Below are positions 28,579 through 38,712 of a stretch of 64,000 nt of DNA, piece after piece. The notes under the pieces are model-generated. The model was given only the letters and a program-made list of their open reading frames with translations. It did not search any database and had not been told where the DNA came from. Source of the DNA: Erythrobacter litoralis HTCC2594 (GTDB lineage: Bacteria; Pseudomonadota; Alphaproteobacteria; Sphingomonadales; Sphingomonadaceae). Where the stretch lies: NCBI RefSeq assembly GCF_000013005.1, contig NC_007722.1, forward strand, positions 2,671,501 through 2,735,500, written 5' to 3'. A program made the position numbers and the translations under genes. Each line of letters starts with the position of its first letter. The stretch's first letter is position 1.

Positions 28579-29922
28579 CTATTGCGCTTCGGCCCTGCTT
28601 GTCCAAGCCGCCGCGAGAATGATCAGCACCATGAAAATGGGAGTACGCGCGGGATAATCGACGAGGCTGGCAACCGCAACAAGAAAGAGTATCGAAAAAC
28701 CGAGACGCGCAAACGGGTTGCCACGCTTGCGCCATGCAAGCACACCGCGCCAAGCCGCCCAGGCGATGCCGATCAGAAGCAACAATAGTCCGAACATGCC
28801 CCCGTCGAGCGAGGTCTGCAGGACGTCATTGTGCGCCTGATTGAAGTAGCTATAGCTGAGATTACGCGCCGGCTCAGCAATCCGGTACGCCGGATCGAAG
28901 GTTCCGATTCCGGTGCCGAATGGAAAATAGGTTCTGATCATGTCGAGGATCGTCGGCAGGGCCTCTTGCCGGATACCACCGATTTCGTCAGCAACGATCA
29001 ATCGCTCGATCGCCGCTGCTCGACCGAGCAAGATACTTGCCCCGATCGCCAGCGCGAAACTCGCGATCGCACCAACCGCGGCTCCGAGCGACATCCATTT
29101 GGGCATCTGCGCCGCCCGGTTGCGGATCTTGCCCCAGACTGCCGCGAACCCGAGCGGCAAAGCGAGTACAGTGGCGATGATCCCGGCGCGCGACCCGGTG
29201 GCCAGCGCCATGAGGCTGAACAATACAAGCATGCCGATGGCCACGAACAATCGCCAATATTGCTTGGGTTCGCCTTGCACCACCCAAGTGGGGACAAGCG
29301 CGCATCCCACTGCGAGGAAGAGGGCGAAATGATTGCGGTTGGCAAAGATTCCACTGACCTCGCCCGGTATATCGTTCACGAACGGGTGATTGTAGGCAAC
29401 ACCAGAGAATTGGATCAGGCCGATGATCGATGAACCCGCGATCACCACCAGAACGGGCGTTAGAAACCGGCGCAGCTGAGCAGGCTGCAAGCAGGCGAGC
29501 AATGCAAGGAATGCCAGCGGCACGACCATCGCAAAAAGCGCATTTACCGTAGCATCCGGGGCGATCGAAATCGGTCGCCACGGTTGCGGTTCACCAGCAG
29601 CCAAAGCTGCCTGAGCAAAGAGGTCGCGCCCAGGAAGCTCCATCCAGATCGACGGAGGCAGAGGGACAAGTTGCGCCACGATCAGAACAACTGTGGCGAG
29701 AAGCATGCCGAGGATGAAACGCAGTCCCGACCAGTCCGGTCGGGGTGCGAACAGGACAAGCGCGATCAGCGTGACCAATGCGGCAAGTCGGACGAAGATC
29801 TGGCCCTCCGCATCCGCCCGCGATGCGCCACCGGCGATGAAGATCGCTGCGGTAAACAAAACGGCGAGGATGGGGACGAGCCGGCCGGAACCGGAGACGA
29901 TCGAATTGGAACGAGATTGCAT
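28579..29922 (-). CDS. O-antigen ligase/polymerase family membrane protein (second Wzy/WaaL-like)
   Basis: 447-residue polytopic protein with about 12 hydrophobic segments. The Wzy_C-type periplasmic loop is visible: FANRNHFALFLAVG, PFGTGIGTFDPAYRI and FNQAHNDVLQTSLDGGMFG. Proteins of this type next to Wza/Wzc in alphaproteobacteria are usually called exopolysaccharide polymerases. It shares a strand with wza but starts a separate block 82 bp upstream. With the candidate at 7330 it makes two Wzy_C-like proteins, so one may polymerise and the other ligate. Confidence 0.82.
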   Translation of the reverse strand: MQSRSNSIVSGSGRLVPILAVLFTAAIFIAGGASRADAEGQIFVRLAALVTLIALVLFAPRPDWSGLRFILGMLLATVVLIVAQLVPLPPSIWMELPGRDLFAQAALAAGEPQPWRPISIAPDATVNALFAMVVPLAFLALLACLQPAQLRRFLTPVLVVIAGSSIIGLIQFSGVAYNHPFVNDIPGEVSGIFANRNHFALFLAVGCALVPTWVVQGEPKQYWRLFVAIGMLVLFSLMALATGSRAGIIATVLALPLGFAAVWGKIRNRAAQMPKWMSLGAAVGAIASFALAIGASILLGRAAAIERLIVADEIGGIRQEALPTILDMIRTYFPFGTGIGTFDPAYRIAEPARNLSYSYFNQAHNDVLQTSLDGGMFGLLLLLIGIAWAAWRGVLAWRKRGNPFARLGFSILFLVAVASLVDYPARTPIFMVLIILAAAWTSRAEAQ

Positions 29923-29982
29923 GCGGCTCCTATTACCAAAAGCATGCTTGGAAGGAACCGAATTCTACCCTAATGCGCGACC

Positions 29983-30426
29983 GTGAAAAAACTTATATCC
30001 TTGCCGTTGTTCCTGATCGCGCCCCTCGGCTGCGCCGACCCGGACGAAGCTGCGCCACGAGACGATACAGCCGCACAGACACGCGAATTCAGCGCTGAAG
30101 ACAAGCGCGTCGCAAGTCTGTTGTCGATTGGCGATAGTGCAGCCTTGGAAGAATCTGAGGGTCCTTACGAACAGGCGCGAATGTGTCGGGATTCCATCAA
30201 TGCGATGATCGTGCGGTTCCGCTCGCTCGACGCACTCGATGCCTCACAGGTGCGAGCCATGGAAACCGCGCGTGAGCTGTTCCAGTCACGCATGGATGCG
30301 GCGATAGAAACAGCTCGGCCCGGGGATGCTGCGCAAGAGGACGAATTGGCAGAGCTGCCGGATGACCAACAGGCCGCTCGACAGGCGCGGATCGCAATCG
30401 CGTGCGTCCGGACACTGGAAGGCTAG
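29983..30426 (+). CDS. Small putative lipoprotein, unknown function
   Basis: 147 residues from GTG 29983. The N-terminus (KKLISLPLFLIAPLGC) is a lipoprotein signal with Cys at about residue 17. The mature region is acidic, predicted helical, and has a Cys pair (CRDS and ACVR). I do not recognise a family. It is divergent from the polymerase gene and convergent with fabI, 6 bp from its stop. It could belong to either the polysaccharide locus or the housekeeping block. Confidence 0.65.
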   Translation: MKKLISLPLFLIAPLGCADPDEAAPRDDTAAQTREFSAEDKRVASLLSIGDSAALEESEGPYEQARMCRDSINAMIVRFRSLDALDASQVRAMETARELFQSRMDAAIETARPGDAAQEDELAELPDDQQAARQARIAIACVRTLEG

Positions 30427-30432
30427 CGAAGG

Positions 30433-31245
30433 TCAGCTCGTGGCGATATCCGGCGCATCCTCCTGCTTCATGCCGACGATGTGATAGCCGGCATCGACGT
30501 GATGCGTTTCGCCGGTCACGCCGGAGGACAGGTGGGAAAGGAAATACAGCCCCGATCCGCCGACATCGTCGATCGTGATATTGCGGCGCAGGGGCGAGTT
30601 GAGCTCGTTCCATTTGAGGATGTAACGGAAATCGCCGATACCGCTGGCAGCGAGCGTCTTGACCGGCCCCGCGCTGATCGCGTTGACGCGGATGTTCTGC
30701 GGGCCAAGGTCGTTGGCGAGATACATCACGCTGGTTTCCAGCGCGGCCTTGGCGACGCCCATGACGTTGTAATGCGGAATCACCTTTTCCGCGCCGTAAT
30801 AGGTCAGCGTCAGGATCGAGCCACCGTCCGGCATCATCTCGGCCGCGCGCTTGGCCACGGCGACCAGCGAATAGGCGGAGATGTTCATCGTCATCAGGAA
30901 ATTGTCGAGGCTGGTGTCGATATATTTTCCGCGCAGTTCGTTCTTGTCGGAAAAGCCGATCGCGTGGACGACGAAATCGATGCTGTCCCAGCGGTGCTTC
31001 AGCGTGTCGAAAGCGCGGTCGAGCGCTGCCATGTCCGACACGTCGCAATCGAATGTGAAGTCGCTACCCAGTTGCTCGGCGAGTGGCTTGACCCGCTTGG
31101 CGAGGGCCTCGCCCTGATAGGAGAAGGCCAGTTCCGCGCCGTGCTCGGCGAGCTGTTTGGCGATGCCCCAGGCCAGCGACTTGTCATTGGCCAGACCCAT
31201 GATCAAGCCGCGTTTTCCGGCCATCAGGCCCTGTTTCTTACTCAT
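30433..31245 (-). CDS. fabI: Enoyl-[acyl-carrier-protein] reductase (NADH)
   Basis: Final reduction step of type II fatty acid elongation. 270 residues from ATG 31245. The N-terminus KRGLIMGLANDKSLAWGIAK is the FabI NAD-binding signature, and the catalytic Tyr-x6-Lys is Y159/K166 in HYNVMGVAKAALE. It starts inside the upstream gene (8-bp overlap with the BrkB/YihY gene), so the order DnaJ-like, YihY-like, fabI is a transcription unit. Confidence 0.95.
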   Translation of the reverse strand: MSKKQGLMAGKRGLIMGLANDKSLAWGIAKQLAEHGAELAFSYQGEALAKRVKPLAEQLGSDFTFDCDVSDMAALDRAFDTLKHRWDSIDFVVHAIGFSDKNELRGKYIDTSLDNFLMTMNISAYSLVAVAKRAAEMMPDGGSILTLTYYGAEKVIPHYNVMGVAKAALETSVMYLANDLGPQNIRVNAISAGPVKTLAASGIGDFRYILKWNELNSPLRRNITIDDVGGSGLYFLSHLSSGVTGETHHVDAGYHIVGMKQEDAPDIATS

Positions 31246-32257
31246 ATCCGGTTCCCTCGCGAGGGGACGCGCCGTTGCGGCGTTTTCGCGACTTGTCGTC
31301 CCATTGTCCGATGATGTTTTCCTCTTCTTCCGGGCTGACCGCAAGGGCTGCGTTGAGTTCGGCCCCGATCACCACGCCCAGGCCGACCAGCCAGAAGAAA
31401 AACAGCGCAATCATGATCCCCGACAGGGCGCCGTAGGTCAGATCGTAGGCGAAGAAATTGCGCAGGATGGGCGGCAGCGCCACCGTAACCCCGACCCACC
31501 ACACCGTCGTCGCGAGTGCGCCTGGCCACTTGGGATAGCGACGGCTGCGATAGACATGGGGCGTCAGCGCATAGAACAGGAAGTATATCGAACCGAACAG
31601 GCCGATGGCCGGGATGATCCGCGAGATCTGGAGCTCGCCCAGCATGTCGATCAGCTGGGGCACATAGGCCTGGATAAACTCCTGCGCGGCGCCGATCATG
31701 ACTTGCGCGATCAGTGACAGCATCAGCAGCACGACGGCGGCGATGATGATCCCGGTCGAAAGCAGGCGGTAGCGCCAGAATGCCAGCACCGCTTCCGTGC
31801 CGTAGGCGCGGCGAAGGATGTCGCGGATGGTTTCGATCAGGCTGCTGACGGTCCACAGGCCGACCGCGCCACCGACCCACAGCAGCCAGCCGCTGCGCGC
31901 TTCGATCACTTCGCGGGCGACCGGGCCGATCGTATTGGCCACGCTTGGCGGTAACGCCAGCAGGACGGCATTGATGGTCGCGGCGCGATCGCTTTCCTCG
32001 CCGATGACGGAAAAGATTGCTGCGCCGGTGATAAAGAAGGGAAAGATCGCCAGCACAGCCATGTAGGCGAGATTGCCTGCGTGAATGAATCCGTCGTTAT
32101 AGGCGCCGACCAGCACGCGCTTGGTTACTTCCCACGCACGGGTCCCGGGCCCGACCTTGGTCTGCACGCGGCGCCTGATGGCATCGCGGCGGCGTTCCTC
32201 CGGCGATAGCGAGCGAATCTTGCGCGCTTCCGGAGTCGGCAGATCGTCGTCGCTCAA
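31238..32257 (-). CDS. YihY/BrkB-family inner-membrane protein
   Basis: 339 residues with a hydrophilic N-terminus and six hydrophobic segments. The family pattern is present: NLAYMAVLAIFPFFI in TM1, GGAVGLWTVSSLIETIRDILRRAYG, and FFFWLVGLGVVIGAELNAAL in the last TM. These proteins were once called ribonuclease BN by mistake; their transport function is not established. It has an acidic tail (EEEENIIGQWDD). It lies between a DnaJ-like gene and fabI. Confidence 0.88.
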   Translation of the reverse strand: MSDDDLPTPEARKIRSLSPEERRRDAIRRRVQTKVGPGTRAWEVTKRVLVGAYNDGFIHAGNLAYMAVLAIFPFFITGAAIFSVIGEESDRAATINAVLLALPPSVANTIGPVAREVIEARSGWLLWVGGAVGLWTVSSLIETIRDILRRAYGTEAVLAFWRYRLLSTGIIIAAVVLLMLSLIAQVMIGAAQEFIQAYVPQLIDMLGELQISRIIPAIGLFGSIYFLFYALTPHVYRSRRYPKWPGALATTVWWVGVTVALPPILRNFFAYDLTYGALSGIMIALFFFWLVGLGVVIGAELNAALAVSPEEEENIIGQWDDKSRKRRNGASPREGTGYE

Positions 32258-32280
32258 GTCCTACCCCAAATTGCCGTGCA

Positions 32281-33240
32281 TCAGACGCCGAGCTTGTCTC
32301 GCGGATTTCCTTCGTCCTGCCAACCCTCCAGCCGTGTCTCGAGATCGCTCATGTCCTCCGGCAGCGCGATCTGCAGCTTGACCAGCTGGTCGCCGCGCTT
32401 GCCGCTCTTGCCGGTGAAGCCTTTGCCCGAGAGCCGCATGACGGTGCCGCCCGACATGCCCGGCTTGATCGTCAGCATGACAGCGCCGTCTACCGTCGGC
32501 ACTTTGACCTTGGCACCATGCACCGCTTCACTCAGCGTGATCGGCAGGTCGAGCCGGACATTGTCGCCCTCGCGTTCGAAGAACGGGTGCTTTTCGACCG
32601 CGATGGTAACGATACCGTCGCCAGCACCTCCGGGCCCTTGTTCGCCTTTGCCCTTGAGCCGCATCTGGGTCCCGTCCTCGACCCCCGCCGGAAGTTTCAG
32701 GTCGATCGTCTTGCCGTCCGACAGCGTGATGCGCTGGTCGCGCCGCGCTGCGGCATCGACGAATGGCACCCTGAGCCGATAGGCGATGTCTGCGCCCTTG
32801 CGCGGGGGAGGGGTGGGGCCGCGCCGCCCGAACGGCGAGCCGCCGCGCTGGCGCGCACCGCCGCCGCCGAACAGGCCTTCGAAGATATCGCCGAGGTCGA
32901 CATCGTCATTGCCGAAGCCCTGGAAATCTTCTGCCGTATATTGTCGGCCGCGGCCGCCACCGAAGCCGCTGTTGCCGCCGCCGAAGCCGCCGCCCATTCC
33001 GGCGAAGGGATTGGCCGGATTGCCCTCGGCATCGATTTCGCCGCGATCGAAGCGCGCGCGCTGGTCCTTGTCCGAGAGCAGGTCATAGGCATTCGTTACG
33101 TCGGAAAATCGCTCCGCGGCTTTCGGATTGTCCTTGTTGCGATCGGGGTGCAGCTCTTTCGCGAGCTTGCGATAGGCGCTCTTGATCTCCTTCTCGGAGG
33201 CCGTGCGCGAAACGCCAAGGGTTGCGTAAGGATCTGCCAT
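32281..33240 (-). CDS. CbpA-type J-domain co-chaperone
   Basis: 319 residues. The N-terminal J domain carries HPD at residues 31-33, then a Gly/Phe-rich linker (GMGGGFGGGNSGFGGGRG, about 100-120), then two C-terminal substrate-binding beta domains. There is no CxxCxGxG zinc finger, so this is a class II (CbpA/DnaJB-like) protein that would stimulate DnaK, rather than canonical DnaJ. It is first of the three-gene run to fabI. The promoter lies in 33241-33352, divergent from gmd. Confidence 0.9.
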   Translation of the reverse strand: MADPYATLGVSRTASEKEIKSAYRKLAKELHPDRNKDNPKAAERFSDVTNAYDLLSDKDQRARFDRGEIDAEGNPANPFAGMGGGFGGGNSGFGGGRGRQYTAEDFQGFGNDDVDLGDIFEGLFGGGGARQRGGSPFGRRGPTPPPRKGADIAYRLRVPFVDAAARRDQRITLSDGKTIDLKLPAGVEDGTQMRLKGKGEQGPGGAGDGIVTIAVEKHPFFEREGDNVRLDLPITLSEAVHGAKVKVPTVDGAVMLTIKPGMSGGTVMRLSGKGFTGKSGKRGDQLVKLQIALPEDMSDLETRLEGWQDEGNPRDKLGV

Positions 33241-33310
33241 GTCGTGTGTTAGCTAGGTGTAACAGTGGATAGGTGCAAGCGTCGCTTTACGCTGTCGGTC
33301 GCGCGGCTAA

Positions 33311-34429
<1,119 letters not shown>

Positions 34430-35224
34430 TCAGCTCGGCTGCGTGATCAGCGCCTTGCCCCGCGTACAGGTGATATGCGCGATATCCTCGACCAGCGCGC
34501 ACGATCCGGCAGGCACGGCCTCGCCGGCGACCGCGTAATCGCCGTCGACGGGCACGAGCAGCAGAGAGCCGCGATAGCGCTGCGCGGCCGCTTCGCTCGG
34601 TTCGCCATCGATCCTGTCCAGGCGAAAATGCGGACCGTCGATCAGCGTCCGCTCCCCCGTCAGCGGAACGATGTCGCGCTCGCGCCGGACATAGGATCCG
34701 CGCCTCGCCACGCGCAGTGCATCGTCGAGATGCAGCTTGCGCGGCCGGCCGTAGTCATAGAGCCGATAGGTGATGTCGCTGTTCTGCTGAACTTCGATCA
34801 GCGAGATCCCCGGTCCGATGGCGTGGATCGTGCCGGCGGGCAGGTAGAAGAAATCGCCCGGCTCCACTGCGTGCCAAGTCAGCAGGTCTTCGATCGATCC
34901 ATCCAGCGCCGCAGCGCGCAATTCTTCCTCGCTCAAAGATTGTCGGAGGCCGATGGCGAGCCTTGCGCCGGGTTCGGCATCGAGAATGAACCAGCATTCC
35001 TCCTTCCCCCTCGCACCATCGGGAGCGCGCGCGTCATCGGGATGCACCTGCACCGACAGCTTTTCGCTGGTGAACAGGTATTTGACGAGAAGCTGCGGCA
35101 ACTCGGCTGGTGGGTCGAACCAGATTTCGCCGACGCGATTATCGCTTTCGCTGGTAAAGGGCGGCGGCAGATGCTCGCGCCCCCAGACTTTCTCCACCCG
35201 GTGTGTAGAGAGGAGCGCGCTCAT
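34430..35224 (-). CDS. manA: Class I mannose-6-phosphate isomerase-like protein
   Basis: Zinc cupin enzyme interconverting fructose-6-P and mannose-6-P. 264 residues from ATG 35224, overlapping the manC stop (ATGA). Metal-ligand motifs are SVQVHPDD, EECWFIL and PAGTIHAIG, followed by SLIEVQQNSDITYRLYDYGR. It is well short of the E. coli ManA (391 residues), lacking the helical domain, as in many bacterial short forms. Coupling to manC means the pair gives GDP-mannose from fructose-6-P, apart from phosphomannomutase, which is not in the window. Confidence 0.87.
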   Translation of the reverse strand: MSALLSTHRVEKVWGREHLPPPFTSESDNRVGEIWFDPPAELPQLLVKYLFTSEKLSVQVHPDDARAPDGARGKEECWFILDAEPGARLAIGLRQSLSEEELRAAALDGSIEDLLTWHAVEPGDFFYLPAGTIHAIGPGISLIEVQQNSDITYRLYDYGRPRKLHLDDALRVARRGSYVRRERDIVPLTGERTLIDGPHFRLDRIDGEPSEAAAQRYRGSLLLVPVDGDYAVAGEAVPAGSCALVEDIAHITCTRGKALITQPS

Positions 35225-36243
35225 TCGCCCATGGCTCCGGGGAGTTTGCCGACCTTCTGTGCGCCCGCGGCGCTGGTCACCAGCACTTCGCCGCCATCGA
35301 CCACCACGATGACGTCGCTGAGGCCCACCACGGACACACGCGGTCCGTCGCTGTCGACGTGGACGTTGCGTGCATCGAGCAGGTCGCATGGCCCCTGCGA
35401 CCGTCCGCCACGCGCGTCGGCCAGCGCCTGCCAGTTTCCGATGTCGGACCATCCCATGCTTACCGGCACCATGGCGGCGCGATCGGTCGGCTCCATAAGC
35501 GCATAATCGATCGACTCGCCCTCGATCGCCGCAAAGCTCGCCGCTTCGGGCCTGAATATGCGAGTGGCCTCGTTTCCATGCGCCGCTGCACGCTCGACCA
35601 GTTCCGCCATTTCGGGGCGATGGCGCGATAATTCGCCGAGCAGGCGCGCAGCGGAAAAGAGGAAAATGCCGCCGTTCCAGCTATAGCCGCCATCGGCGAG
35701 AAACCGTTCGGCCGTCGGCTGGTCGGGTTTCTCCACGAAACGTTCGACCGCAAAGCCGCCCGCGAGCGCCGCGCCGCGCTTGATGTAGCCATAGCCGGTT
35801 TCCGGGCGATCGGGCGTGATGCCGAGGCTGACGAGATAGCCCTCGCTCGCCAGATCGGCAGCGCTTTCGACCGCGTCGCGGAAGGCGGCGGTGTCGGCGA
35901 TGAAATGGTCGCTCGGGCAGACCAGCATGATCGCCTCCTCCGGCAAGCGGTGGGCCGCGAGCGCGATCGCCGGTGCGGTGTTGCGCCCCATGGGTTCCGC
36001 GATCAGGTGGATATCGGGCGTATCGCCCGCCTGTTCGCGAATGAGCGGCATGTGACTTTCGCCCGCGACAATTGTTGGCAGCGCAAAGCGGTTTCCATCC
36101 GCCACCCGATCGAGCGTTTGCTGGAACAAGGTCCGCTCGCCCAGCAGGTGTAGAAATGGTTTGGGCCGCTCGGGCCGACTGCGCGGCCACAATCGCGTGC
36201 CGCCACCGCCGCAGAGGATCACCGGATGGATCAGAGCGCTCAT
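35221..36243 (-). CDS. manC: Mannose-1-phosphate guanylyltransferase
   Basis: Forms GDP-mannose from mannose-1-P and GTP. 340 residues; the nucleotidyltransferase signature LCGGGGTRLWPRSRPERPKPF starts near residue 10, with VEKPDQPTAE and a WNGGIFLF segment further on. It is monofunctional, lacking the C-terminal isomerase domain of AlgA/ManC fusions (about 480 residues). The separate manA-like gene overlaps its 3' end and supplies that activity. It is divergent from pdxH. Confidence 0.93.
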   Translation of the reverse strand: MSALIHPVILCGGGGTRLWPRSRPERPKPFLHLLGERTLFQQTLDRVADGNRFALPTIVAGESHMPLIREQAGDTPDIHLIAEPMGRNTAPAIALAAHRLPEEAIMLVCPSDHFIADTAAFRDAVESAADLASEGYLVSLGITPDRPETGYGYIKRGAALAGGFAVERFVEKPDQPTAERFLADGGYSWNGGIFLFSAARLLGELSRHRPEMAELVERAAAHGNEATRIFRPEAASFAAIEGESIDYALMEPTDRAAMVPVSMGWSDIGNWQALADARGGRSQGPCDLLDARNVHVDSDGPRVSVVGLSDVIVVVDGGEVLVTSAAGAQKVGKLPGAMGE

Positions 36244-36347
36244 GGTGCGGCCCGTAGCATGAATGCCTCAAGAAAATGTGAGCGATTGCCGTAGTCAGCG
36301 CGGCACTGTAGGCGGCGCCGCGAGGGATGCAATCAGAAGAGTCGATC

Positions 36348-36965
36348 ATGACCGATCTTGCCACCAGCGAAATTCCCGAAACCGATCCCTTCGCGCTGTT
36401 TGCCGAATGGATGGAGGAAGCGCGCGCAAGCGAACTCAACGATCCCAATGCCATGGCGTTGGCCACGGCGACCCCCGACGGTGCGCCTTCGGTGCGGATG
36501 GTGCTGCTCAAGGACCACGGCCCGCAGGGGTTCACTTTCTACACCAATGCAGAAAGCCGAAAGGGCGAGGAAATCCGCGCCAACGCGCAGACGGCATTGC
36601 TGTTTCACTGGAAGAGCCTGCGCCGCCAGATTCGCGTCGAAGGCCCTGTGCGCGAAGTCGCGCCCGAAGTGGCGGACGCATATTTTCATTCGCGCGCGCG
36701 GGAATCGCAACTGGGCGCCGTTGCCTCGGACCAGTCGCGCCCGCTGGAAGATCGGCGGGTCTTCGTCGATCGCTTCCGTGCGGCGCAGGAGCGGTTCGAT
36801 GAAGGCGAAGTCGAACGTCCGGCGTACTGGACCGGCTTTACGGTCACTCCGCAGCGCATCGAATTCTGGTGCGATCGGCCCAATCGGCTGCATGACCGCC
36901 GCCTTTTCACGCTCAGCGGGGCGGGCGACGCGCTCAGTTGGACGAGCACGTTGCTCTACCCATGA
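36348..36965 (+). CDS. pdxH: Pyridoxamine 5'-phosphate oxidase
   Basis: FMN-dependent synthesis of pyridoxal 5'-phosphate. 205 residues from ATG 36348 (AGAAGAG upstream). Motifs: NAMALATATPDGAPSVRMVLLK, GFTFYTNAESRKG, HWKSLRRQIRVEG, SRARESQLGA and the C-terminal RPNRLHDR, all standard for PdxH. It overlaps the CDF transporter by ATGA. PLP is the cofactor of the four DegT and related enzymes in the window, though the link is not more than coincidence. Confidence 0.94.
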   Translation: MTDLATSEIPETDPFALFAEWMEEARASELNDPNAMALATATPDGAPSVRMVLLKDHGPQGFTFYTNAESRKGEEIRANAQTALLFHWKSLRRQIRVEGPVREVAPEVADAYFHSRARESQLGAVASDQSRPLEDRRVFVDRFRAAQERFDEGEVERPAYWTGFTVTPQRIEFWCDRPNRLHDRRLFTLSGAGDALSWTSTLLYP

Positions 36966-37897
36966 GCGACAACCGCGCCACTCTCGCGCGCAGTGCCGCT
37001 ATCGCTTCGATTTCCGTGGCGATCCTGCTGGTCGTGCTCAAGACCTGGGCGACTTGGAAGACCGGCTCCACGGCCATGCTCGGCAGCCTGGCGGACAGCG
37101 CGCTGGACCTTGTTGCTAGCCTGGCGACGCTGGTCGGCGTTTGGATCGCGGCCCAGCCCGCCGACGACAACCACCGCTTCGGCCATGGCAAGGCCGAGGC
37201 GCTCGCTGCCGTGTTTCAGGTCATGCTGATCGCGCTGTCGGCCAGCGGCATCGCCTTTCGCGCAATCCAGCGGCTGGTCGAAGGCGGGCGGACCGAAGCC
37301 GCGCCCGAAGGCATGGCGGTGTCCGGTATCGCCATCATCGCCACGCTGGCGCTTCTCGCATGGCAGCGCTACGTCATCGCCCGCACGCGGTCGGTGGCGA
37401 TTTCGGCGGACCACGTCCATTACCAGTCGGACCTGCTGCTTAATCTCGCGGTGATCGCCGCGCTCGCGCTCGATCAATATGCGGGCTTCGCGCAGGCGGA
37501 CCCGCTGTTCGGACTCGCCATCGCGGCATGGCTGCTGTTCGGCGCGTGGAATGCGGGCAGCGAAGCGGTCGATCACCTGATGGACAAGGAATGGCCGGAG
37601 GAGAAACGCCAGCGTTTCGTCGAAGTCGCCGCGCGCCATCCGGAGCTGTCCAAGCTGCACGATCTGCGTACCCGCACGGCCGGCAATCGCGATTTCGTGC
37701 AGTTCCACGTCGATCTGCCCGAAAAGATGAGCGTGGGCGCGGCGCATGATATCATCGAGCGGGTGGAAGACGATCTTCTTCGCGAATTTCCCGATGCCGA
37801 GATATTGATCCATATCGACCCCGAGGGACATGTCGACGAGCCGGGCAACCCGCTGGTCGAGAAGGACGAATTCGCCCGGCTGGAGGATGACATATGA
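36962..37897 (+). CDS. Cation diffusion facilitator (Zn/Fe/Mn exporter)
   Basis: 311 residues, six hydrophobic segments and a C-terminal cytoplasmic ferredoxin-like domain. Zinc-site motifs are LADSALDLVASL (TM2 DxxxD) and ADHVHYQSDLLLN (TM5 HxxxD). The RFGHGKAEALAAVFQ loop is the FieF/YiiP signature, favouring Zn or Fe as substrate. It starts at the ATG of an ATGA overlap with pdxH and overlaps the PhzF gene by ATGA, forming a tight three-gene operon. Confidence 0.92.
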   Translation: MSDNRATLARSAAIASISVAILLVVLKTWATWKTGSTAMLGSLADSALDLVASLATLVGVWIAAQPADDNHRFGHGKAEALAAVFQVMLIALSASGIAFRAIQRLVEGGRTEAAPEGMAVSGIAIIATLALLAWQRYVIARTRSVAISADHVHYQSDLLLNLAVIAALALDQYAGFAQADPLFGLAIAAWLLFGAWNAGSEAVDHLMDKEWPEEKRQRFVEVAARHPELSKLHDLRTRTAGNRDFVQFHVDLPEKMSVGAAHDIIERVEDDLLREFPDAEILIHIDPEGHVDEPGNPLVEKDEFARLEDDI

Positions 37898-38712
37898 GCG
37901 CGCCGAACACGCTACCCTACTGGCATGTCGATGCCTTTGCCGACCGGCCCTTTGCCGGCAACCAGGCGGCGGTCATGCCGCTCGACGAATGGCTGCCCGA
38001 CGAAGTGCTGCAGGCCATCGGCGAGGAGAACAATTTCGCCGAGACCGCCTTCATCTTGCCCGATGCCAGTGGCGAGACCGACTTCGAACTGCGGTGGTTC
38101 ACTCCGGCGATGGAAATCCGCCTGTGCGGGCATGCCACGCTGGCGAGCGGCCATGTCGCGCTCGCCCATATGCCGCAGTTTGCAGAGCGTGACCTCGTCA
38201 CCTTTCGCACCCGCAGGGCGGGCAATCTGGAAGTGCGGCGCGCCGAGACCGGCTACGAGCTGGCGCTTCCCGCAATCCCGACCGAGCGCAGCGAATGGCC
38301 CGAGGCGGTGGAACTACTGGGCGCGAAGCCGCAGGAAGTCTGGCTCAACCCGGACCGCTACGGCATCTACCTGTTCGAAAGCGAGGAGCAGGTCCGTGCG
38401 CTCGATCCCGATCTCAAGGGACTCGGCGCGCTGGGGGACGACCAGTTCATCTGCACCGCGCCCGGCAGCGAGACCGATGTCGTGAGCCGGGTGTTCGTGC
38501 CCGGCGGCGGCGTTGACGAGGACAGTTTCACCGGCTCGGCCCACGCTGCGCTGACCCATTTCTGGGCCAACCGGCTTGGCCGCGACAGCTTCACCGCCTT
38601 CCAGGTCTCGCGGCGCGGCGGGCATGCGGCGTGTCGACTCGACGGCGAGCGCGCCTGGCTCGGCGGGCCCTGCGTGACAGTGGTCGAGGGCAGCTTCTAC
38701 CTCGCGGGATAA
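37894..38712 (+). CDS. PhzF-family isomerase/epimerase-like protein
   Basis: 272 residues with the two-domain diaminopimelate-epimerase-like fold. The family catalytic glutamate is in NNFAETAFI, and ELRWFTPAMEIRLCGHATLAS follows. The C-terminal half has DSFTGSAHAALTHFWANRLG. Most chromosomal PhzF proteins are of unknown substrate; no phenazine genes are present. It is third in the pdxH-CDF-PhzF operon and overlaps the serine hydrolase gene by 16 bp at their 3' ends. Confidence 0.88.
   Translation: MSAPNTLPYWHVDAFADRPFAGNQAAVMPLDEWLPDEVLQAIGEENNFAETAFILPDASGETDFELRWFTPAMEIRLCGHATLASGHVALAHMPQFAERDLVTFRTRRAGNLEVRRAETGYELALPAIPTERSEWPEAVELLGAKPQEVWLNPDRYGIYLFESEEQVRALDPDLKGLGALGDDQFICTAPGSETDVVSRVFVPGGGVDEDSFTGSAHAALTHFWANRLGRDSFTAFQVSRRGGHAACRLDGERAWLGGPCVTVVEGSFYLAG

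Noticed and set aside
37894..38712. Phenazine biosynthesis
   Set aside because: A lone PhzF-family protein without other phz genes is a common housekeeping homologue.
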